A stretch of DNA of 64,000 bases from Streptomyces sp. 3214.6 (GCF_900129855.1 NZ_LT670819.1:8680001-8744000), one strand, 5' to 3'. Numbered from the stretch's first letter, positions 32,198 through 43,600 are shown. Program-made: numbers and translations. Notes: generated by a model from the sequence alone, not told the origin.

Positions 32198-33319
32198 TCA
32201 GCGGCGCGGTGACCGGCGGACGGTCAGGACGGCGACGTCGTCGTGCCGGCGGCCCCCGCCGGCGAACCCGCGGGCGTCCTCGTGCAGCGCCCGGGGCAGC
32301 TCGGTGGGGGAGAGGTCCAGGTGCTTCATCAGGCGTTCGTCGACCGGGTAGAACGTGCCGTCGGCGGCGCGGGTCTCGGTGAGGCCGTCGGTGGTCAGCA
32401 GCAGCGTCGAACCGGCCGGGAACGCGAACCAGTCCACGGTCGTGGGCTCGGCGGCCAGTTCGGCGAGCCCGAGCGGGACGCCGGAGTCCAGCGGCGGAGT
32501 GCTGACGGCGCCCTCGTGCACCAGCCGGGGCGGGACGTGCCCGCAGTTGACGGCCTGCACCTCCTCGCCCGCGTCGACGCCGATGATGAGGGCGGTGACG
32601 AACCGCTCGTCGTCGCCGGTCTGTTCGGCGTAGGAGTTGTGTCGGACGACGGAGGCGTCCAGGGCGTCGACGAGCGCGGTGAGCGTGGGCTCGCGGTGGG
32701 CCGCCTCGCGGAAGGCGCCGATGACGGCGAACGCGGCGCCCACGGCGGCCAGGCCCTTGCCCTGCACGTCGCCGATGAGCACCCGCGTGCCCCAGGGCGA
32801 GGCGACGACGTCGTAGATGTCGCCGCCCACGAGCCGGTCCTCCTGCACGGGTTCGTAGACGCCGTTGACCAGGACGTCGTCGGTGAGCAGGGGGAGGGGG
32901 TGGAGGATGTGCCGCTGCATGGCGGCGGCGGTGGAGCGCAGCCGCAGCATCTCGTGCTCGCGCCCGATACGCCGGTGGCAGGCGTAGACGGAGGCGGCTC
33001 CGAGGGCGAGGGTGAGCAGTACCAGCAGCGTCCGGTCGAGCGGTCGGCCGCCGTTGCCGCTGCGCAGCAGCACGGTGAGGGTGACGAAGAGAGTGGTCCA
33101 CGCGGCGACGAACTTCGTCTGCTGGACGGTGCACAGTGCCGACGCCGTCCCCGGCAGGAAGACCAGCAGTCCGAGGAGCCACACCTCGGACCCGGACAGG
33201 ACGCCGAGGACCTCCACCAGGACCGTCACCGACAGCACCCCGACGACCGTCTCGGCGTTGCTCGGAGGCTCGATGGCATCGAGGGTGTCGGCGGCTCTCT
33301 TCCGACGGATACCGATCAT
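32198..33319 (-). CDS. membrane-anchored SpoIIE/PP2C-type serine phosphatase
   Basis: 373 residues. About four membrane helices in residues ~25-125 are followed by a PP2C_SIG domain (~155-370): LVGGDIYDVVASPWGTRVLIGDVQGKG, VNCGHVPPRLV, LLLTTDGLTETR and a GRRHDDVAVL end, with metal-binding Asp in GGDIYD, GDVQGKG and HDD. In Streptomyces such enzymes dephosphorylate anti-anti-sigma factors. GGGAG precedes ATG 33319. No sigma-factor regulators lie beside it, so its partner is elsewhere. Confidence 0.9.
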   Translation of the reverse strand: MIGIRRKRAADTLDAIEPPSNAETVVGVLSVTVLVEVLGVLSGSEVWLLGLLVFLPGTASALCTVQQTKFVAAWTTLFVTLTVLLRSGNGGRPLDRTLLVLLTLALGAASVYACHRRIGREHEMLRLRSTAAAMQRHILHPLPLLTDDVLVNGVYEPVQEDRLVGGDIYDVVASPWGTRVLIGDVQGKGLAAVGAAFAVIGAFREAAHREPTLTALVDALDASVVRHNSYAEQTGDDERFVTALIIGVDAGEEVQAVNCGHVPPRLVHEGAVSTPPLDSGVPLGLAELAAEPTTVDWFAFPAGSTLLLTTDGLTETRAADGTFYPVDERLMKHLDLSPTELPRALHEDARGFAGGGRRHDDVAVLTVRRSPRR

Positions 33320-33467
33320 GGGAACTCCCGGGCAGGCGGTGATCTCTCTGTACCTTAGACAGCCGACCGGCCCGGCGGACGCCGCCACGACCCCTCGGTC
33401 CTCGGCTCACGTCCCTCGGCTCACCGGGCCGCCCGCCCCGCAGCCCCGCCCCCATTTCCCGCCGCCC

Positions 33468-34205
33468 CTAGGGCGGTGTCGCGTCCGGCGGTTCCGGGTG
33501 GGTGGGCGGCGGTTCCGGGTGGGCGTCCGGCGGTTCCGGATGGGCGGGTGGTTCCGGGATGGGTGCGGGGGGCTGGGGCGGCAGGTCGGCTCCGTGGACG
33601 AGGACGATCTGCGGGCCGGGTATCGCCACGAACCGGGCCGGGTGGTGGCGCCGCTCCTGCCCGGGCTCGGTGACCGCGAGCGGCCACTGGAGCACGAGGT
33701 CGCCCTCGCCGAGCGTGTCCCGTTCACCGTCGAGGCTCAGCAGCTTCCCCTCCCACAGCCGTCCGTCGGTCAACTCCACCGCCAGCCACAGCGAATGCCC
33801 CGGCGGAGTCAGCTCGACGGCCCTGCGCAGCGGGGGAGAGGGGGTGTGCCGGACCGACGTGCCCTTGTAGCGGGCGACCGCCAGCCCGGCCGACCCCGCG
33901 ATCCCCAGGCTGATCGTGAACGCCAGGACACCCGACCAGATGGCCTGCCAGGGATGAACGGTGAGGTAGGCGGAGCCCTTCAGCAGCCCTTCGAGCGGCA
34001 GCAGCGCCGTCCAGTGCGGCGCGAACAGCAGCACCACCAGCGTCCCCACGGCGCTGCCCGCGGCCCCCACGCACACCAGGTCCACGAGTTCCAGGAGCGA
34101 GGTGCGCCGGCGTCGCGCTCGACGCACCTCGACGATACGGACGTAGACGTACCCGGGTGCGGCGGAGACGAGCAGCACGACGAGCGCGACGACACTGGTC
34201 GGCAT
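33468..34205 (-). CDS. DUF6338-like membrane protein with Pro-rich tail
   Basis: 245 residues. Three hydrophobic segments: ~2-20 (SVVALVVLLVSAAPGYVYV), ~45-65 and ~90-112. A soluble part follows, with LWLAVELTDGRLWEGKLLSLDGE resembling the small beta domain of DUF6338 proteins. The last 35 residues are a HPEPPxx heptad repeat. Function unknown. It lies immediately downstream of the small gene at 34239, both divergent from the CHAT protease gene, which suggests involvement in that system. The DUF assignment is from memory of the family pattern. Confidence 0.68.
   Translation of the reverse strand: MPTSVVALVVLLVSAAPGYVYVRIVEVRRARRRRTSLLELVDLVCVGAAGSAVGTLVVLLFAPHWTALLPLEGLLKGSAYLTVHPWQAIWSGVLAFTISLGIAGSAGLAVARYKGTSVRHTPSPPLRRAVELTPPGHSLWLAVELTDGRLWEGKLLSLDGERDTLGEGDLVLQWPLAVTEPGQERRHHPARFVAIPGPQIVLVHGADLPPQPPAPIPEPPAHPEPPDAHPEPPPTHPEPPDATPP
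33487..33560. repeat. 21-bp repeats coding the HPEPP tail of the DUF6338-like protein
   Basis: A 21-base unit beginning GGCGGTTCCGG occurs at 33487, 33508 and 33529, with a degenerate fourth near 33548. On the minus strand it encodes HPEPPDA/HPEPPPT heptads. Copy number probably varies between strains. Confidence 0.75.
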
Positions 34206-34238
34206 CTTCCCCCCTTGCCTTCCCCCTTGCCTTGTCGC

Positions 34239-34643
34239 CTACCTTCGCGTCTGGGGCTCCCCGCCACTCGTCGGTGGTGGTGGCGGTGGTGGTGGCGGCT
34301 GTTGGGCGTTCGCGCTGCCGAAGGGGTCCGGTAGCCCGGCCGCCCCGGGGTCGGGCTCAGCCGGCATGTCGGTCCCTCGCGGGTCCGAGTTCTCGGTGAA
34401 CTCACCTTGGGGCAGGAGGTCCTGGAGGTCCGCGTGCGTGTGGACGAGCTCCGCGAGTTCCTCCTGGAATTCGTCGTTGTCCAGACCGTGGGAGCGGTCG
34501 TAGAACTCGATCAGAGCGGCTCGGGTCCCCTCGGAGAGCCTGTGCCACCCGGCGTGGACGGCCTTTCGGACCCGCGCGTCGGTGACGCCACGCGGCAGAG
34601 TGGGAAAGGCGGGACGTCCGGAATCGGAACGGCTGGAAGGCAC
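34239..34643 (-). CDS. small helical protein with polyproline tail, unknown function
   Basis: 134 residues from GTG 34643, which has GGAGG 11 bases upstream; an upstream TTG (34733) is less likely. Residues ~20-80 form helices (RVRKAVHAGWHRLSEGTRAA, then DNDEFQEELAELVHTHADLQDLL), resembling the size and style of effector-associated adaptor domains in bacterial conflict systems, though I recognise no named family. The C-terminus is disordered, Pro-rich and contains a run of nine prolines. It is first in a two-gene operon with the DUF6338-like gene, head-to-head with the CHAT protease gene. Confidence 0.6.
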   Translation of the reverse strand: MPSSRSDSGRPAFPTLPRGVTDARVRKAVHAGWHRLSEGTRAALIEFYDRSHGLDNDEFQEELAELVHTHADLQDLLPQGEFTENSDPRGTDMPAEPDPGAAGLPDPFGSANAQQPPPPPPPPPTSGGEPQTRR

Positions 34644-34836
34644 GGTCGCTGACACCTCCGGAGACGGCTGGCTGAGGGCGCCCGGACATCCTGCCAGTCT
34701 CAGTCCTGTCAAGGAGAACCTTTTCTCACACAAATCTGTTCATCGGTACGTAATCTGGGGGGACGAGAGCGCGCCTCGCCTCGGCCGTCCGAAGACGTCA
34801 CCGGGGCCTGAGGCCCGGGCAAGGGGGCACGGCACG
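34644..34836. promoter_or_regulatory. divergent promoter region of the CHAT locus
   Basis: 193 bases between the small protein gene and the CHAT gene. It is locally A/T-rich around 34705-34760. On the minus strand TTGACA occurs at 34712-34707 without a good -10; on the plus strand TAATCT (34751-34756) is a possible -10. AAGGGGG nine bases before GTG 34837 sets the CHAT start. No operator symmetry stands out. Confidence 0.4.
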
Positions 34837-37602
34837 GTGGTCGGGCAGAACAGGCCTTGTGAGTACCGGGACTTCACCGTTCGCCTGGTCCGGACATACC
34901 CGACAGACGGTACCGGTGACACCGGGGGCGGTGCCGGGAGGCTCCGTTTCGACGTGTACGCGGCGGAGGACGGGGTCCGGGTCCCGGACAGGTCGCTTCA
35001 CATCGAGAACGTACGGCAGTTCGCGGAGAGGTTCGACGAACTCGGCGTCACCGACTCCGACATGGCGAGCATCATGGGGAGCGCGCTGCTTCCCAAGCCC
35101 GTCGACGCCTGCTTCCGGGCCGCCTTGGAGGACGCCCGGCAGCGGCGGGCCGGAGTCCGGCTGTGCATCGAGACCACCGACCCCGAACTGGCCGCCGTCC
35201 CCTGGGAGATCTGCACCGTGGAGGTGAACACCGCGGGCGGCGGACCGGAACGGCGGTTCCTGTACCGCCACGAGGCCGTGTCCGTGGCACGCAGGCGTGT
35301 CGGCTCCTTCCGGCCGCCGGAAGTGGAAGCCTTCGCCCGCGAGGCCGGGGCGGTGGTCGTGGCCACCGCGCTGGACGTCGTCGACCGCCACGGCCGCTTC
35401 GGACTCCAGGAGCGCAAGCCCGGCGTCGGCGGGCACATCTCCGCGATCAGCGCCGCGCAGGCGGCCGATCGGCTCCAGGGCACACGCTACGAGCCGGTGG
35501 TGACCCAGGACCCCGTCAGCCGCGACCAGCTGTGCGACGTCCTCGCCACCCGGGCCTGGGCGTTCGTGTTCGGCGGCCACGGCACCGCCGACGGCATCGT
35601 GCTCACCGGGCCCGGCGGCCGCGAGGACCTGGAGCTGATGACCGCGACCGACCTCGCCCGCGTCCTGCACGCCGCGAACGTGCAGGTCGCCGTCCTCGCC
35701 GCATGCCACACGGCCACTGAGAGAGGCCCCGGCGCCGTCGACACGCCGAGCGGCTGGAGCAGCGTGGCCGGGACACTCGTCGACGGCGGAGTCCCCTGGG
35801 TGATCGGGATACGCGGCCTGGTGGACGACAAGGTGGCGGCCGAGCTGACCCGGCAGTTCCTGGCCGGGCTGAGGGACGGCGACTCCGTGGAGAACGCGCT
35901 GGCCCGGGCCCGCGACGAGGTGGGCAATCCCGGCTGGCTCCCCGTGCTCCACACCTCCGAGTCCGCGCCGGACGCCCGGTTCCGGCCACCGGCGCAGGCC
36001 GTGGCGCGCGAGGAACTCACGGCGTTCCCGGCCGTGTCGGGGGAGCGGGCCACCGCGGGTCGGCTCGTATACGACGAGGGCCCGTGCCGGCTCGACGTCC
36101 TGTGGGGTCTCGACCGGGGCCCGATCCGCGGCGTGCTGGCCGACTGGCCCGACACCCGGCTCGCCGACGAACTCGACCGCGTGGAGGACGGCCCGCTGGC
36201 GCCCGCCACCACACCCCCCGAACGCCGGGAGGCCGGGACCGCGCAGTTACCCCGGCGGAGGTGGTACGAGCTGCGGTGCGACGGCGCGGAGGTCCCGGGC
36301 TCTCCGGACGCGCTGAACCTCCTGGTCTCCCGCCCGTACGGCTGGAACCTGCACATGAAGGCGCACCCCGACGGTTCCTCTACGGGGTTCGTGGTGTGCT
36401 GGGACGCGCCCCGCCGCTGCGCTGCGGGCGCCGTCCGTCCCGCGGTGGACCTCATGCGGGCGGTCGCCTCGCTGCTCCCCGGCGCGGCAGTGCTGCTGCA
36501 TATCCGAGGGGACGACGAGGAAGCGCTGCTCGGTGCGGCCGAAGAGGCGGCCGGGTCGCTGCCCGCCCGGGACGACGGCTCGGGGATCGCGCCGGCGGTA
36601 CTGACTCGGGTGCGATGGGGGGACACCGCCTGGCGCACCGCCACGGAAACCGGTCGGCCCAGGGACGCGGAGGCCGGCGTACCCCCCGACGCCGCCTCCT
36701 CCGGACAGCTGACGGCCCGCGCCCGCGTCGACCGCTACAAGCGGAAGAGGGGGCAGCTGGATGCGGCCGAGCAGCGGTTGAACGCCGCGCGCACGTTCAT
36801 CGCGGAGCTGGAGGCGGACGACGAGGACTCCGGTCTGCTGGCGGATCCGGCGTTCCTGGCGAGCGAGGTGTTCCGGGTGGGCACCCGACCCGCGGTCGAG
36901 GCACTGCTCACCGTGCTCGCACGGGAGCGGGACGACGACGAGGAGCGCTACGCCTCGCTGGCCGCCGCGGCCACCCGGGAGGACCACCTGGACGTCTGGC
37001 TCGCCGCCGCGGAAGGGCTTCCCACGGCGAGCGGCGAACCCGCCGAGGGCGCCAGACCGATCGACCCGCTGTGGCTGCCGCCCGCCCTGTTCCCCGAGGC
37101 GGTCCGGACCCGCGTCGCGCTGGGGCTCCTCCGGCGTGGCGACGATCCCGCGCGGGCCGTCCCGGGACCGCACTGGGACGGCCAGGTCCCCCAGGACCTG
37201 CGCCGCGTGTTCGCCTATCTGCGCTCCGCGCCCAAGGGCCGTGACACGGCCGAGGGCAGAGCCGCCGACCTGAAGTTCCTGCTCGGTCTCCGCAGCTACG
37301 AAGCCGCGGCCACCGCGCTGCGGGCCGGCGTCGGCCAATCCCTGTCGATCCGTGAACTGTCCCCCGCCGAGCCGAAGTGCCCCGACGGACGACTGTCGCC
37401 CGCGGGCTGGGCGGCGCTCGCGTCCCGGCCGCTGGAGAGGGCCTCCGTGCGGCTGCTGAGCGGCGAACTCGCCGAGTGGATGCAGCGAGCCGTCGGCTTC
37501 CACCGGAATCCCGCCGAACCCGACGGCGACAACCTCCGTTTCGCCGAGGGGCTGCGCCGCGCCCTCTTCACCCCGCACCCGCCGTTCGCCGCCTCCGTCT
37601 GA
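34837..37602 (+). CDS. CHAT-domain (caspase-like) protease with large unknown C-terminal part
   Basis: 921 residues. The CHAT peptidase occupies ~55-385; the catalytic dyad is His248 in FVFGGHGTADG and Cys290 in VAVLAACHTA, each ending a beta strand as in caspases. The N-terminal RVRLCIETTDPELAAVPWEI-like lead-in (VPWEI) is a common CHAT feature. Residues ~390-921 contain no TPR and no domain I know: a segment with WYELRCDGAEVPG and PYGWNLHMKAHPDGSS, then mostly helices. CHAT proteases are executors in bacterial immunity (for example the TPR-CHAT of type III-E CRISPR). It is followed after 84 bases by a 3166-residue gene in the same orientation, a likely partner or substrate. Confidence 0.88.
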   Translation: MVGQNRPCEYRDFTVRLVRTYPTDGTGDTGGGAGRLRFDVYAAEDGVRVPDRSLHIENVRQFAERFDELGVTDSDMASIMGSALLPKPVDACFRAALEDARQRRAGVRLCIETTDPELAAVPWEICTVEVNTAGGGPERRFLYRHEAVSVARRRVGSFRPPEVEAFAREAGAVVVATALDVVDRHGRFGLQERKPGVGGHISAISAAQAADRLQGTRYEPVVTQDPVSRDQLCDVLATRAWAFVFGGHGTADGIVLTGPGGREDLELMTATDLARVLHAANVQVAVLAACHTATERGPGAVDTPSGWSSVAGTLVDGGVPWVIGIRGLVDDKVAAELTRQFLAGLRDGDSVENALARARDEVGNPGWLPVLHTSESAPDARFRPPAQAVAREELTAFPAVSGERATAGRLVYDEGPCRLDVLWGLDRGPIRGVLADWPDTRLADELDRVEDGPLAPATTPPERREAGTAQLPRRRWYELRCDGAEVPGSPDALNLLVSRPYGWNLHMKAHPDGSSTGFVVCWDAPRRCAAGAVRPAVDLMRAVASLLPGAAVLLHIRGDDEEALLGAAEEAAGSLPARDDGSGIAPAVLTRVRWGDTAWRTATETGRPRDAEAGVPPDAASSGQLTARARVDRYKRKRGQLDAAEQRLNAARTFIAELEADDEDSGLLADPAFLASEVFRVGTRPAVEALLTVLARERDDDEERYASLAAAATREDHLDVWLAAAEGLPTASGEPAEGARPIDPLWLPPALFPEAVRTRVALGLLRRGDDPARAVPGPHWDGQVPQDLRRVFAYLRSAPKGRDTAEGRAADLKFLLGLRSYEAAATALRAGVGQSLSIRELSPAEPKCPDGRLSPAGWAALASRPLERASVRLLSGELAEWMQRAVGFHRNPAEPDGDNLRFAEGLRRALFTPHPPFAASV

Positions 37603-37658
37603 CCGCCTCCGTCCGACCGCCTCCGTCTGATCGCCTCCGTTCGACCACCTTCGTCCCC
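37589..37658. repeat. 14-bp tandem repeats at the CHAT stop / giant-gene leader
   Basis: Unit CCGCCTCCGTCTGA at 37589, CCGCCTCCGTCCGA at 37603, CCGCCTCCGTCTGA at 37617, TCGCCTCCGTTCGA at 37631, and a degenerate copy at 37645. The first copy contains the CHAT gene stop codon. The remainder fills the leader before the giant gene. Confidence 0.85.
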
Positions 37659-37686
37659 ACCCCTCATCGACACACGAGGAGAGTCC

Positions 37687-40600
37687 GTGCTCGCTGCCTG
37701 GTACCTCTGTTCCTGTCTCGGTCTGACCATCCGGCAGAGCGCCGACTACCTGGACATCCTGGAGATCCTGCGCTCGAAGAAGAGCGACGAGCATCAACTG
37801 GCCGCCGCTGTCGAGAAACTGGTGGAGTGCGAGCCGTCGCTGCGGCTGCACGGACTCGGTCACGTCCTCGCGGCGGCGCGACGGCCGGAGCACGGCGAGC
37901 AGGATGACGCCGAGGCCGGCGGAGGCGCGCTCGGTGTGGCCGCGCTGGCCATGGCCACCCGACTCTGCGAGGGCCTCGTCGAGTGGGCGGCCCCCGCCCA
38001 GGCCGGCACCCGGCGGAAGTTGAACGACCTGCTGAAAGAGGCCCTCGACGGCTCCCACCACCCGGCGTACGTCGAACGGGTCGCCGCACTGCTGGGCGAA
38101 TGCGACCAGCGGGCCAGGTCCGTGCCCACCGAGGCGATCCCCTACCAGAGCGTCGACGGCACGGTGTTCGAGACGCTCGCCCTCACCCTGCTCGTGGCCG
38201 CCGTGGCGCAGGACCCGGACGACGCCGCCAAGCTGTGCGTGGGGGACGACCGCCCCGAGGTCGTCACCGACGCGCTGGCGAACCGGCTGGGGCGGCTGCC
38301 GCTGCTCGTCGCCGTCGACGCCGTCCTGGCCGCCTCCCCGGAGGAGGCGGACGACGCCGTACGCACGGCCGTGTGGCACGCGGGGCAGGGCTCGGCGGAC
38401 CTCGAACCCGATCTGCTGACGGCCGCCGCCCGGTCCTGGTTCCCCGCCCGCCCCCAGCACGGCGACCCCGGTTCCGACGAGGACCCGCAGGACCTGGAGG
38501 ACCTCGCGAAACGCTTCGAGACCGAGCTGGGCACCGGCCTGCTGTTGCGTGGCTGGGCGGGGGACAGACGCGGTGTCGGGGCGCGCGGAAAAGAGGTGCT
38601 GGCCCGGCTGGGCTGTGGGTCGGACGGCCTCACGGACGCCCGGGTGCGTACCGCACTGTGGCAGCTGATCCTCTGGGAACTGTTCGCCGAGGACGCGCCC
38701 GCGCAGGCGCTGGAGTCGGCCGCGCGCTGGTGGGGCGCGCCCGCCAGGTACGAGAGGCGGACCCTGTTCGACGGCACGCTGGCCGTCCTGCCGTCCGCCG
38801 AGGCGACCGACTCCGAACGGCAGACGGCCGTCGACTGGATCGGCACGATGGTGCGCAGGCCCTACCGGCCCGGAGGGGCGCCCGAGGTCACCTGGAGCGA
38901 CGATCCGGACGGCCTTCCGCCGCACGTGGTGTGCTCGCCCTGGATGTGGCGGGGCGACAACCGCTTCTCCCTCAAGCCCAAGAGGGAGTCCCCGACCACC
39001 TGGTACCGCAGTTGGGACCACCTCGACCTGCTGCGGGTCACGGCTTTGGCCCCGATCGCGGTGCGGCTCCTGCGCGAGGCCCACGACCCGGTGCCGACCC
39101 TGGACTTCGACGGGCGGCGGCCGACCGACCCGGCCGTGGCCTTCCTGTTCCACGCCAAGGACGTCTTCACCGACCCCAGTTGCCGGTTCTTCCTCACCGC
39201 CCTGCGCACCCAGTCCCGCCCGGACGACCTGACCGTGGACGTCCGCCTGGCCGCGCTGGTGATGCACAGCCATCTCACCGTGGGACGCGCCGGGCGGGGC
39301 CTGTACCCCGAGGTCCCCGTGTCGCTGTTCGCGGACTTCCTGATCGACGGACCCGGCGACGTCAGCGAGGCCGAGGAGAAAACCCAGTGGTACCAGCTGT
39401 TCTCGCGCCCCGCGTTCAACGGGGCGCGGGACTGGATCACGGACTCCGCGGCCGGCGCCCGGCTCACCGGCACCGGCGAGGCCCAGGGGCCGCGCTGGTT
39501 CGACGGCAGTGTGCCCCATGCCCGCCGGCTGCTGACGACGGCCGTCGACCGCCTCCTGCCCATCGACCGGGCGGAGGACGGGGCCGACGCCGAGAAGGCG
39601 CAGAAGGAGGGCAAGGCCGCCCGTCGGCAGAAGCACGGGTCCACCAAGCCGTTCCTGAGGTCGCTCGGCGAGCACTTCACGCCGGATCTCGTCACGGCGG
39701 CGGCCCTCGCCGAGATCGACCGGGACTGGATGGCGCCGGACCGGCTGGACCAGCGCGTCGAGAGGCACAGCGGGCAGCGGGCCGCCGCCCGCCGGCGCGG
39801 TGACGCGATACCGCCGGGCCTGAGCCCGGACGATCTGCTGGTCGCCGAGCGCTACCCGGCGCAGGCGTGGGAGCTCAACCAGGAGAACATCGAGCTGCTC
39901 GTCCCCGACCCGTTCGATCCGCAGGAGTGGCAGCACTACCGGGAGCCGTTCGAGCGGTTCCTCACCGACATCGGCGCCGTCCCGCTGACCTTGCAGACGC
40001 TCAGGGTGGCGGCCCTGCTGCAGGCGGAGCAGCCGGAGACCATCCGGCACAGCGAGGAGTGGCTCACGTCCTGGCAGCGGTTGATGGACAACGTGACCCA
40101 CAAGAACCACCTGGGCCGTTTCATCCGCAGGGCGGCCCTGGAGATGTTCCGGACACCGGACCGGGGCGTGGACGCCCAGGACCGTGTCAGGCGGGTCCTG
40201 GAACGGGTCGTCGGCAGCGTCGTGGCCTTCAGCGCCGAAGCCCCGCGCTACTACCAGATCCTGCTGTCGGAGGACGCGTTGAGGCCCGTCCCCGAAGCCG
40301 CGCGGCCGCTGCCGCCCGAAGGGATGAACCGGCTGCGGGTACAGGCCCTCTACGCGATCCGCCGCCGTAACTGGCATGCGCAGCGGGCCTCCGAGGCGAC
40401 GACCGGTCCGTGGGAGGTGATCGAGGGGCGACGGTCACGTGACGATGTCGACGCCCAGGTCCGCGCATTCGTCGCCGCGGCGGCCACCGAAAAACTGACG
40501 TCCGACCCCGGGAAGACGCTGGGGGACACGTTCGTCAGCTCGTGGGAGCGGTACGCGCTGAGCCTGCCGGGCCGTCCCGGGGACGAGCGGGCGGACCCCC

Positions 40601-43600
40601 GGCTGGTGGTCGCCCGGGGAGTGCGCCACCGCACCGGTGAGCCGTGGTCCGGTCTCGGTCCCTGCAAGCTGGAGCCCGAGGAGAGCGGGCGGGACGGCTC
40701 CGGGGCCACCGATCTCGGCGCTCTCTCCCCGGACGAACGGCAGGCGCGCCTCGCGGCATGGCGCGACGCCCTGCAGTCCCGGACCGTCCTGGGCATGGTC
40801 TGCGCGCGTGATGCCGCAGGGGCCGGTGTACGGATCAACTGGGGCGCCGGGACTCCGCTGTCCGCCGAGGACGGCGGGAAGCTGGAGGTCGGCGACCCCT
40901 GTGTGGTGCAGGTGGTGTGGGATCCGGCGCGGGAGACCTGGCGGCAGGCGGAGGGTGACACCGCGCGCCGGGCGGGCCGCGCCGACCCGCGCGACGGAGA
41001 GGTGCGCGCCGCGCGCGTCCGCAACGACGACGGCAGGGTGCGCGTCACCGTGGACGGCGTGCCGGGTGACGCGGTCGACGGCGGGGCCGCCGCCGTGCTC
41101 TGGGAGCCGGACCTCTCGCAGGTGGTCGCCCGGCGGGGCGGCAGCGCCGCCCCGGACGCCCTCGCCACCCTCGCCCGCTGGGACGCGGCCACGAGCCGTT
41201 GGCTGCCCGTCGACCGCTCGCTGACCGAACTCGTCGCCGCCGACCTGCCGTACGGGGATCCGGACGGCCCGCGCGCGACGGTCCTGGTGTACGCGGGCCA
41301 CGCGGAGACGGACAGCCCCGAGGAGTCCGAGGCGAGGCGCTTCTCGACCGTCGCCGGCCGCAGCTATCTGCTGCGGCCCCAGGACTGGGTGGACCCGGAG
41401 GCTCTCACTGCCGTCCTCACTCCCGCGGCGCGTGGACCGCTCGCCGGCGAACAGGACGAACTCCAGGAGAACGGCGCCGCGCCCGCCCCCGGGATGCTCG
41501 TCTACGTGGCGCTGGGCGAGGGACCCGATCCACGGCTGGACCTGCTCCCGGACCCGCCCGCCGGCGCGGAGGGGCGGTGGCCCGCCCTCGCCTCCGGTGC
41601 GGGCCGCGACACCCGCAACGTCGACTGGCTGGCTCTCTTCGACGAACCCGAGGCACGGCCGTGGCGGGCCACCGCCCACCAGGTCGACACCAGGGCGGAC
41701 AAGACGCCCCTCTGGCAGGTGCAGGTCGACGACCTTGCCGGCTATCCGAAGGGCGCGGGCTTTCCGACTCGGGTGACCGTCGAGGGCGTGGAGTCCGGCG
41801 ACGGCGCGGAGCGGCTGTTCCAGCCGCGGCCCTGGGACGAGCAGGGCGCCCGAGCCGCCCGGGTGCTGGGCGACCGGCTGCCCGTCCAGCGCCTGGAAGA
41901 CGCCGAACAGCCCCCGAGCGGGGCGCGGTTCGACGCGTTCTGGCAGATCGAACCGGGCGACACGTTTCCGGTGCGGTCCCTGGGCCGGCCCCGCGCCACG
42001 GCGCCGACGGTCGGGGCCACGGCCGGAGCGGGCTTCCCGGTCCTGCTGGAGCGCTCCGGACTGCTCTTCGAGGACCGGACCGTCGCCGGCCTCACGCTGA
42101 GCGTCACGCGGGTCACCCCCGTGCCCGCGCGGTCCGACCGGGACGCGGTCCCCCTCCCGGACCGGGAGCTGTGCACGCGCCTGGGGACGAGCACACCTCC
42201 CGACACCGGGGTGGAGGGCGTCGTCGTCCAGTTGATTCCGCTGCTCGACGGCTCGGTCGACTCCTACGACGTCTGGCTGCGCGCGCCGGGTGAGGAGCCG
42301 CGGCTGTGCGCGCTGCCCGCCGCCTCCTTCCGCGCACCCGTCCGCGACGCGGGCACCACGTTCCGCGGCACACGCACCCAGGACGGCTGGCTGTTCACCC
42401 CGCGACAGGTGCGTGGCACCGCGCTGCACCAGGTGCGGAAAGCCTCGGCGCCGCCCGGTGGGTCGTGGGAGTTCCAGGGGCCCGTCGGCCGCCCCGGGCA
42501 ACAGGAGTCCGCGCTCTACACCCAGCGGCGCACCGGCGAGATCGTCCTGGCCCCGCCGCCGGCCGAACGCCCCCGCACGCGGGTCGTCGTGCGCGTCGCC
42601 CTCGGCACGTGCCAGGTCCGCTCCCGCCAGATGTCGCTGCTGCTCGCGGGGATCGGCACGTCCGCGGCGGTGGGCATCGTGCCCGCCGCCCTGGCCGGCA
42701 GGATCGTGGCCGGCAAGGTCCCGATCACGGGGATCCACTTCGAGCTCGCCTCGGACGGCCCGGACGAGCCGATGAACGGAAGCCCGATCGCGCTGCGCCG
42801 CTGCTTCGACGTCGGCCCCGGCCCCCGCACCAAGCAGAGGGCCGCCCCGGACCGGCCGCGCACCGAGGAGGACCTCTGGCGCCAGGGCTACGACGCCGGG
42901 AAGCCCCTGACGGAGACGGGCGCGCTCAGCGGCAGAACGTTGACCGTGCGCGGGCACCAGATCCCGGTACGCCGCGACGACGTTCCCTTCGTACGGGCGG
43001 TCCGGTACTCCCTGAACGACGTCAGGGCGCTGATCGTCGTGGAGAACGGCGACCTCGTCGCCTCGACCCGCCAGGTGCCCCCGCTCGACGCGGCGCAGTT
43101 CGCCCACTACCTGTCCACGACGCTCTCCGCGAAGAAGGGCCGCGTGTGCGAACTGCGGCGCAGGCTCCACTACGTGGGGACCTTCCGGCAGGGCGGGGAG
43201 ACGCTGTGGCACTTCGAGTGGGGGCGGGGCTACACGGTCGCGCTGCGCCCCGGTGAACTCACCTGTGACGGCAAGCCCTGCGGCGAGGCGTTCCCGCTGT
43301 TCCACGGCGACCAGTTGGTGCGGCTGAGGTACCGCGAGGAGGCGTCCGGCCGGGTCACGGTGGACTTCCGGTCGGGCGACATCCGGGTCCAGGCCGGTAC
43401 CCGGGTCGCACAGGAGGCACAGGACGACGGCTTCGTCCACCAGGTCACCGTCTTCGCCGACCCGAGCACTGGCGAGGTGCGGATTCGCCGGGTCAGGCTG
43501 ACGCCCCGTTTCCTGCCGCGGGCCGACGAGCGGTTCCAGGACGTGAACATCGCCGCGCACCTGTCCAGGTCCGACCGGGAGAAGGTGCTGCGGCTGCTCG

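Noticed and set aside
29221..32382. 1053-codon plus-strand frame crossing the IS end, flotillin 2 and the PP2C gene
   Set aside because: It runs across the IS boundary and three unrelated genes; antisense artefact.
37589..37658. possible CRISPR-like repeats
   Set aside because: 14-bp contiguous tandem units without spacers; no cas genes in the window.
36247..40377. 1376-codon open frame on the minus strand opposite the CHAT and giant genes
   Set aside because: Arg/Gly/Val-rich antisense shadow caused by high GC third positions; no domain, no ribosome site, and the plus strand carries real motifs.
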